A stretch of 8,020 nucleotides of DNA from positions 1 to 8,020 of the forward strand of contig LCEZ01000032.1 in NCBI GenBank assembly GCA_000995845.1, given 5' to 3'. Shown in pieces: positions 4,832-8,020 of this stretch. The notes below the pieces were generated by a model, which was given only the letters and a program-made list of their open reading frames with translations, made no database searches and was not told the DNA's origin. Numbering within the stretch: the stretch's first letter is position 1; every line of letters begins with the position of its first letter. This DNA is from Parcubacteria group bacterium GW2011_GWD2_43_10 (GTDB lineage Bacteria > Patescibacteriota > Patescibacteriia > Veblenbacterales > UBA10138). The translations under genes and the position numbers were made by a program.

Positions 4832-5754
4832 AACGTTTTTCGACAAATCCTATAGCAGTTCCTACCACGAACTGGTGGGAATGCCGAGCAGTGTTTAATG
4901 CGGGCGTAGCTTATTATCAAGATAAAATTCATCTGCTTTATCGAGCAATTGGTAAAGATGGAGCTTCTCGTTTTGGGTTGGCAATAAGCCACGACGGCAT
5001 ACACATAGATGAAAGGACATTAGTACCATTGATCGAGTCAGATTATGACGACCCATATGAGCGCTGTGGATGTGAGGATCCACGGATTACTTATATAGAG
5101 GGGGTTTATCATATTTTATATACAGCCGCATCCATGTATCCTGGCTCAAATAGAATTTCTGAAAAAGCTCCGTGGCGAACAAGGGTTGCTCGGATAACAA
5201 CCACTAATTTTAAAACTTTTCAACGTCATGGCTTGGTTTTTTCAGATGAAATAGATGATAAAGATGCGGCACTGTTTCCCCAGAAGATTAATGGTAAATA
5301 TTATATTTTTCATCGCCGTGATTTAGCCATGGTATTAGCGTCCTCAACCGATTTGCAACATTGGCAGGAAGAGGGACGAATATTGGAGCCAACTCAGGAA
5401 GGATGGCAGAATGATCGCGTAGGTATTGGCGCTCCACCGATACTGACGGAGCTGGGATGGCTAATCATTTACCATGCGCGTGACCGCCAGGAAGTGTATA
5501 GGTTAGGAGTCTTGGTGGTGGATGCTAAAAATCCAAGTCGAATAGTAGCACAATTAACCGAACCAATACTTGAACCAAGTGAACCCTATGAGCGTATAGG
5601 GGTGGTGCGAAATGTTGTATTTACCTGTGGCTTAGTTGAGCTTGGTGCAGACTATCTAATCTACTATGGCGGAGCTGATAAGGTATTAGCAGGCTCACGA
5701 ATATCTAAAGTTACATTAATTAATGCTCTGCGTAAGTCAACGGTCAGTAAGTGA
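4816..5754 (+). CDS. GH130 family glycoside phosphorylase/hydrolase (beta-mannoside-type)
   Basis: 312 residues, close to the usual GH130 length (about 300-390), forming a predicted five-bladed beta-propeller. Family landmarks in order: NPI (11-13), WECRAVFNAGV (21-31), LLYRAIG (40-46), CEDPRIT (86-92, in which D88 corresponds to the catalytic acid), LFPQKINGKYYIFHRRD (153-169), RVGIGAPPI (201-209), WLIIYHARDR (215-224), GVVRNVVFTCG (262-272) and YYGGAD (283-288). Characterised GH130 enzymes cleave beta-mannosidic links, mostly by phosphorolysis that releases mannose 1-phosphate. Basic residues in the right regions (R43, K157, H166-R168, H220) favour a phosphorylase over the hydrolytic subgroup, but this is an inference. 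No signal peptide, so cytoplasmic. Its start lies inside the last codons of the glycosyltransferase gene (16-base overlap), so it is translationally coupled. It may recycle or trim what the transferase makes. Confidence 0.88.
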   Translation: MAVQLERFSTNPIAVPTTNWWECRAVFNAGVAYYQDKIHLLYRAIGKDGASRFGLAISHDGIHIDERTLVPLIESDYDDPYERCGCEDPRITYIEGVYHILYTAASMYPGSNRISEKAPWRTRVARITTTNFKTFQRHGLVFSDEIDDKDAALFPQKINGKYYIFHRRDLAMVLASSTDLQHWQEEGRILEPTQEGWQNDRVGIGAPPILTELGWLIIYHARDRQEVYRLGVLVVDAKNPSRIVAQLTEPILEPSEPYERIGVVRNVVFTCGLVELGADYLIYYGGADKVLAGSRISKVTLINALRKSTVSK

Positions 5755-5781
5755 ATAGAGCGAAGCAGTCCAAGTTTTTTT

Positions 5782-5811
5782 GTTCTAACATCCTCTACTA
5801 GTCCCCGCCAA
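5782..5811 (-). repeat. Terminator-linked ~30-nt element, copy C
   Basis: Second clear copy of the element at 2214-2243, in the same orientation. On the minus strand it reads TTGGCGGGGACTAG then TAGAGGATGTTAGAAC, encoding W-R-G-L-V-E-D-V-R-T. Four of the five differences from copy B fall on third codon positions and are synonymous; the fifth swaps Q for R. It lies 28 bases after the GH130 stop and 6 bases before a terminator. Copies B and C therefore flank the glycan operon as direct repeats. Confidence 0.7.
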
Positions 5812-5817
5812 CATTTT

Positions 5818-5842
5818 AGCCGCTCCATACAGGAGCGGTTTT
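5818..5842 (+). terminator. Intrinsic terminator of the glycan operon
   Basis: AGCCGCTCC (5818-5826) pairs with GGAGCGGTT (5832-5840), nine positions with one G-T wobble, loop ATACA, followed by TTTT (5839-5842). An A-rich tail on the complementary side suggests weaker activity in reverse too. Confidence 0.85.
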
Positions 5843-5852
5843 GGGTATGCAC

Positions 5853-5896
5853 TTGACGCTAGTCAGTAAATGATATATTCTAATAATTGAATATAT
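5853..5896 (+). promoter_or_regulatory. Promoter-operator upstream of doxX, probable ArsR-type binding site
   Basis: TTGACG (5853-5858) is a near-consensus -35. The candidate -10 is TATATT (5874-5879, 15-base spacer) or TATTCT (5876-5881, 17-base spacer). The -10 lies inside a perfect inverted repeat ATATATTC-n8-GAATATAT (5873-5896). The 13-base core AATAATTGAATAT (5882-5894) recurs exactly at 6514-6526, and in both places begins 29 bases after the start of TTGAC. A repressor bound here would cover the -10. The leader to the doxX start is about 100 bases and contains a 10-codon frame (MRACVLLNRI, 5948-5980). Confidence 0.7.
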
Positions 5897-5989
5897 TTCA
5901 TAAGGTTTTTCGCCAATATCTCCATTCGCTAAAGGTTTTAGTTAACTATGAGAGCTTGCGTATTACTTAATAGGATTTAAAGCAGATTT

Positions 5990-6457
5990 ATGCTTAATCA
6001 AAATAAAATTTGGCTAATATTGCGCTTAGGATTAGGGTTTATTTATTTGTGGGCATTTCTAGATAAGCTATTTGGCTTAGGTTTTAGCACCGAGGTAGGT
6101 AAATCGTGGTTAAATGGGGTTTCGCCAACAGCTGGTTTTTTGAAATTCAGCACGCACGGTCCTTTGGCTGGTCTATATCAGGCTCTGACTGGCAGTGGCT
6201 TAGTGGATTGGCTTTTTATGCTAGGCCTAGCTGGTATAGGCCTTGGGCTTATATTAGGGATAATGGTGCGTATAGCAGCTTGGGGTGGGGTAGTGCTGAT
6301 GTCACTGATGTATTTAGCAATAATACCGACAGAGAATAACCCTATTATAGATGAACATATAATTTATATATTGGTACTGGTCGGTTTAGCAATAAACCAT
6401 AAGGACAATTGGTGGCAACGCACGAAATTGGTTGGTAAATACCCCTGGTTAGCTTAA
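5990..6457 (+). CDS. DoxX family membrane protein
   Basis: 155 residues with four predicted helices at about 8-26, 72-92, 95-112 and 122-137. The first helix ends in WAFLDKLFGLGF (21-32), followed by a loop KSWLNGVSPTAGFL and a late NPIIDEHIIY (117-126), a pattern I recognise from DoxX/TQO-DoxD relatives, including CPR members. DoxX-like proteins are small quinone-associated membrane subunits; the name-giving one belongs to an archaeal thiosulfate:quinone oxidoreductase, others take part in membrane redox and thiol-stress complexes. The exact substrate here is unknown. The ATG at 5990 has AGGA about 14 bases upstream, rather far for a ribosome site. Its promoter carries the same operator as the arsR-like gene, which suggests co-regulation by it. 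No clear terminator follows, so read-through into the regulator gene is possible. Confidence 0.85.
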   Translation: MLNQNKIWLILRLGLGFIYLWAFLDKLFGLGFSTEVGKSWLNGVSPTAGFLKFSTHGPLAGLYQALTGSGLVDWLFMLGLAGIGLGLILGIMVRIAAWGGVVLMSLMYLAIIPTENNPIIDEHIIYILVLVGLAINHKDNWWQRTKLVGKYPWLA

Positions 6458-6484
6458 AGACCTTGGAGTCATTAAGAAGGGGCC

Positions 6485-6526
6485 TTGACAGTTTTAGATG
6501 TATAATATATTTCAATAATTGAATAT
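6485..6526 (+). promoter_or_regulatory. Promoter-operator of the ArsR-YHS gene, overlapping its start codon
   Basis: A consensus -35 TTGACA (6485-6490) is followed by TATATT (6506-6511), the same 15-base offset as in the doxX promoter; TATAAT at 6501-6506 is too close to this -35. TTCAATAATTGAA (6511-6523) is a perfect 13-base palindrome centred on 6517. It lies between the -10 and the ATG at 6525 and shares the core AATAATTGAATAT with 5882-5894. Binding here would give autorepression. Any leader would be only a few bases. Confidence 0.72.
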
Positions 6527-6971
6527 GTATCAAATTGTTTTTAAACGTCATGCTGAACTTATGAAGGCTTTGGCTAATCCCAAACGCTTGGAAGTTGTGC
6601 ATCTTTTAAGGCAGGGTCAATTAGCGGTTTCGGAAATGGAGCGAATGCTTGGGCTTAGGCAGGCTAATTTATCCCAGCATTTGATGGTTTTACGACGAAT
6701 TGGTGTTGTTAATACAGAGCGACGAGGTAAGGAAATATATTATAGTTTGACGCACCCTAATTTTGCTCGTGCTTCGGAATTGATGCGCGTTGTGTTGATG
6801 CAGCGCTTAGGGGGGCAGGCCGCTAAGGCCGCTAATCAGCTCACAGTGGTGACTGATCCGGTTTGTGGTATGAGACTGACACCAGCTAGGGCGGCACACA
6901 GTTATCGCTTTCATGCCCGCCAGTATTATTTTTGTGGGACTGGTTGTGCTAAGGAATTTAAGAAGTTATAA
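6525..6971 (+). CDS. ArsR/SmtB family repressor with C-terminal YHS metal-binding domain
   Basis: 148 residues from ATG 6525; a TTG at 6519 in the same frame is less likely because it lies inside the operator. Residues 1-95 form an ArsR-type winged helix: MKALANPKRLEVVHLL (13-28), the helix-turn-helix VSEMERMLGLRQANLSQHLMVLR (35-57), and a wing GVVNTERRGKEIYYSL (60-75). The alpha-3 cysteines of ArsR (CxC) are absent; no cysteine occurs before residue 114. Residues 108-148 are a YHS domain, with DPVCGM (111-116) and YFCGTGCAKEF (135-145), giving C114, C137 and C141. YHS domains are found near copper and heavy-metal transport proteins. The simplest reading is a repressor whose metal or thiol sensing resides in the YHS domain. 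It probably binds the two operators at 5873-5896 and 6511-6526, and is followed after 3 bases by the HMA-TauE gene in the same transcript. Confidence 0.87.
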   Translation: MYQIVFKRHAELMKALANPKRLEVVHLLRQGQLAVSEMERMLGLRQANLSQHLMVLRRIGVVNTERRGKEIYYSLTHPNFARASELMRVVLMQRLGGQAAKAANQLTVVTDPVCGMRLTPARAAHSYRFHARQYYFCGTGCAKEFKKL

Positions 6972-6974
6972 AAT

Positions 6975-8020
6975 ATGGCCAAGAGAATATATCAAATTTC
7001 AGGAATGCACTGTGCGGCTTGTGAAGTTTTAGTTGAACGAGCTTTTAGGAATTCAAGCGTGGTTGAAAAAGTTAAGGCCAATCAAGCAGGCTGGGCTGAG
7101 GTTTGGAGCCAGGCTGAACCGAATATTGCGGCCATAAATGAAACGCTGGCAGCGCATGGTTATCGCGTTCAAGCTGGCGCTGCCGTCTCTAGCCGTTTTA
7201 GTGTTAAACGCTTAGGCGGCATAATGCTTGTTATCGTGGCAACCTATTTATTATTCCGCAGATTCAATTTAGTGCCCAATTTATCTTCGGGGCAAGACCT
7301 ATCTTTGGGGGTTGTTTTTGTGATGGGCTTAGTGGCGGCTGTTTCCAGCTGTATCGCCGTGACCGGCGGCTTGTTGGTTGCAATCTCAACAGCTCATGCC
7401 CAAACTCACCCCAATAATACTGGCTGGCAAAAATTTAGGCCGCATATTTTCTTTAATATAGGTCGGGTGATTTCTTACACAGTTTTAGGCGGTGTGGTGG
7501 GGGCCCTTGGATCAGTTTTGGCCTTATCATCAGTCATGAATGGTATTGTTACCTTAGTTGCTAGTTTGGCCATGATAATTTTAGGTATAAAGTTATTGAA
7601 CATATTACCAATTTTTTCTAGTTTGACAATTAGGCCGCCGAAATTTATAGCTCACCAGTTGCATGATGCGGCTGGTAATACGCGAGCTTGGGCGCCTTTC
7701 TTTTTAGGCGCCGGTACTTTTTTCCTGCCTTGCGGATTCACTCAGGCGTTACAACTCTATGTGTTAACTCGCGGTGATGCTGGCGTAGGCGCCACCACCA
7801 TGTTGATGTTTTCTTTAGGAACTCTACCCGCCCTCATTGGCCTGGGTGCAGTCACGAGTTTTGTTAAGGGCCGGTGGCAAGCCCTAGTCGCTACAGTAGC
7901 AGGCGCCGCTGTCGTCGCCTTGGGGTTTATAAATTTTGGTTATGGCCTGAATCTTACGGGCTTGAATAGCAAAATTAACCAACTTAAGGAGAGTGCTAAA
8001 ATTGTTGCCAGTGAGCGGGG
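6975..8020 (+). CDS. HMA domain fused to TauE/SafE (DsbD-like) membrane protein, 3' end outside window
   Basis: 348 full codons are visible and the frame is open to the window edge. Residues 1-68 are a heavy-metal-associated domain with the metal loop GMHCAAC (10-16). A membrane region follows: helices at about 80-95, 108-140, 158-184, 187-213, 238-262, 272-296 and 301-323. It resembles the sulfite exporter TauE/SafE or cytochrome-c-biogenesis transmembrane (DsbD_2) group. SSCIAVTGGLLVAIS (124-138) and FFLPCGFTQALQLY (249-262) each carry one cysteine (C126, C253), comparable to the membrane cysteine pair of CcdA/DsbD electron carriers. The probable role is delivering or exporting a soft metal such as Cu(I), or passing electrons across the membrane. 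Related CPR proteins, as I recall, may carry a further C-terminal cupredoxin-like part, which could lie beyond the window. The start is 3 bases after the regulator stop, so the two genes are co-transcribed. Confidence 0.85.
   Translation, partial: MAKRIYQISGMHCAACEVLVERAFRNSSVVEKVKANQAGWAEVWSQAEPNIAAINETLAAHGYRVQAGAAVSSRFSVKRLGGIMLVIVATYLLFRRFNLVPNLSSGQDLSLGVVFVMGLVAAVSSCIAVTGGLLVAISTAHAQTHPNNTGWQKFRPHIFFNIGRVISYTVLGGVVGALGSVLALSSVMNGIVTLVASLAMIILGIKLLNILPIFSSLTIRPPKFIAHQLHDAAGNTRAWAPFFLGAGTFFLPCGFTQALQLYVLTRGDAGVGATTMLMFSLGTLPALIGLGAVTSFVKGRWQALVATVAGAAVVALGFINFGYGLNLTGLNSKINQLKESAKIVASER

Noticed and set aside
5664..5852. Minus-strand 62-codon frame containing WRGLVEDVRT as an intact gene
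   Set aside because: It overlaps the GH130 3' end and runs through the terminator hairpin. Only the 30-nt repeated part shows any sign of conservation, so it is reported as an element rather than a gene.
6458..6484. Terminator between doxX and the ArsR-YHS gene
   Set aside because: Only weak, short pairings (such as AAGG/CCTT) and no T-tract; read-through cannot be excluded.
1..8020. CRISPR array or transposase gene
   Set aside because: No regularly spaced repeats and no transposase or integrase motifs were seen on either strand.

Overview
The window looks like a chromosomal segment of an uncultivated Candidate Phyla Radiation (Patescibacteria) bacterium, most likely Parcubacteria. This is inferred from several features: the C-terminal end of the HerA/VirD4-like ATPase typical of these genomes, a DoxX protein and an HMA-TauE/DsbD-like protein of CPR type, very short or missing 5' leaders without clear Shine-Dalgarno sequences, CCA-encoded tRNAs, and GC-rich palindromes scattered between genes. 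Stops are used as in the standard bacterial code; there is no sign of UGA recoding.

Layout. (1) 3-505: 3' end of a DNA-transfer-type ATPase gene and its terminator. (2) 506-981: no convincing gene. It holds a GC-rich stretch open on both strands, two hairpins, and a 5' half of a tRNA cut off by a palindromic element. (3) 982-1415: a compact translation block of tRNA-Thr(UGU), rpmG (L33) and tRNA-Trp(CCA). The secE-nusG genes that often follow rpmG and tRNA-Trp are not here; a cluster of four palindromes and a terminator (1435-1591) takes their place. (4) 1663-2220: a six-helix membrane protein of unknown function with its own promoter and terminator. (5) 2289-5754: a tightly packed three-gene operon (two-helix membrane protein, glycosyltransferase fused to an alpha-helical carbohydrate-domain, GH130 glycoside phosphorylase/hydrolase) with overlapping genes throughout. 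It probably makes and trims or recycles a mannose-type surface or storage glycan. (6) 5853-8020: a DoxX membrane protein, an ArsR-type repressor carrying a C-terminal YHS metal-binding domain, and an HMA-TauE/DsbD-like membrane protein running off the window. This looks like a metal (copper-like) and thiol stress module. Two near-identical promoter-operators, one before doxX and one overlapping the repressor start, suggest that the repressor controls both units.

The least expected signal is a roughly 30-nt interspersed element. Two clear copies lie on the minus strand (2214-2243 and 5782-5811), and one degenerate copy lies on the plus strand (about 1591-1622). Each sits next to an intrinsic terminator hairpin, and the two clear copies bracket the glycan operon as direct repeats. 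Read on the minus strand both clear copies encode W-(R/Q)-G-L-V-E-D-V-R-T, with four of five differences at third codon positions.

All family assignments are by eye from motifs; no database search was possible.
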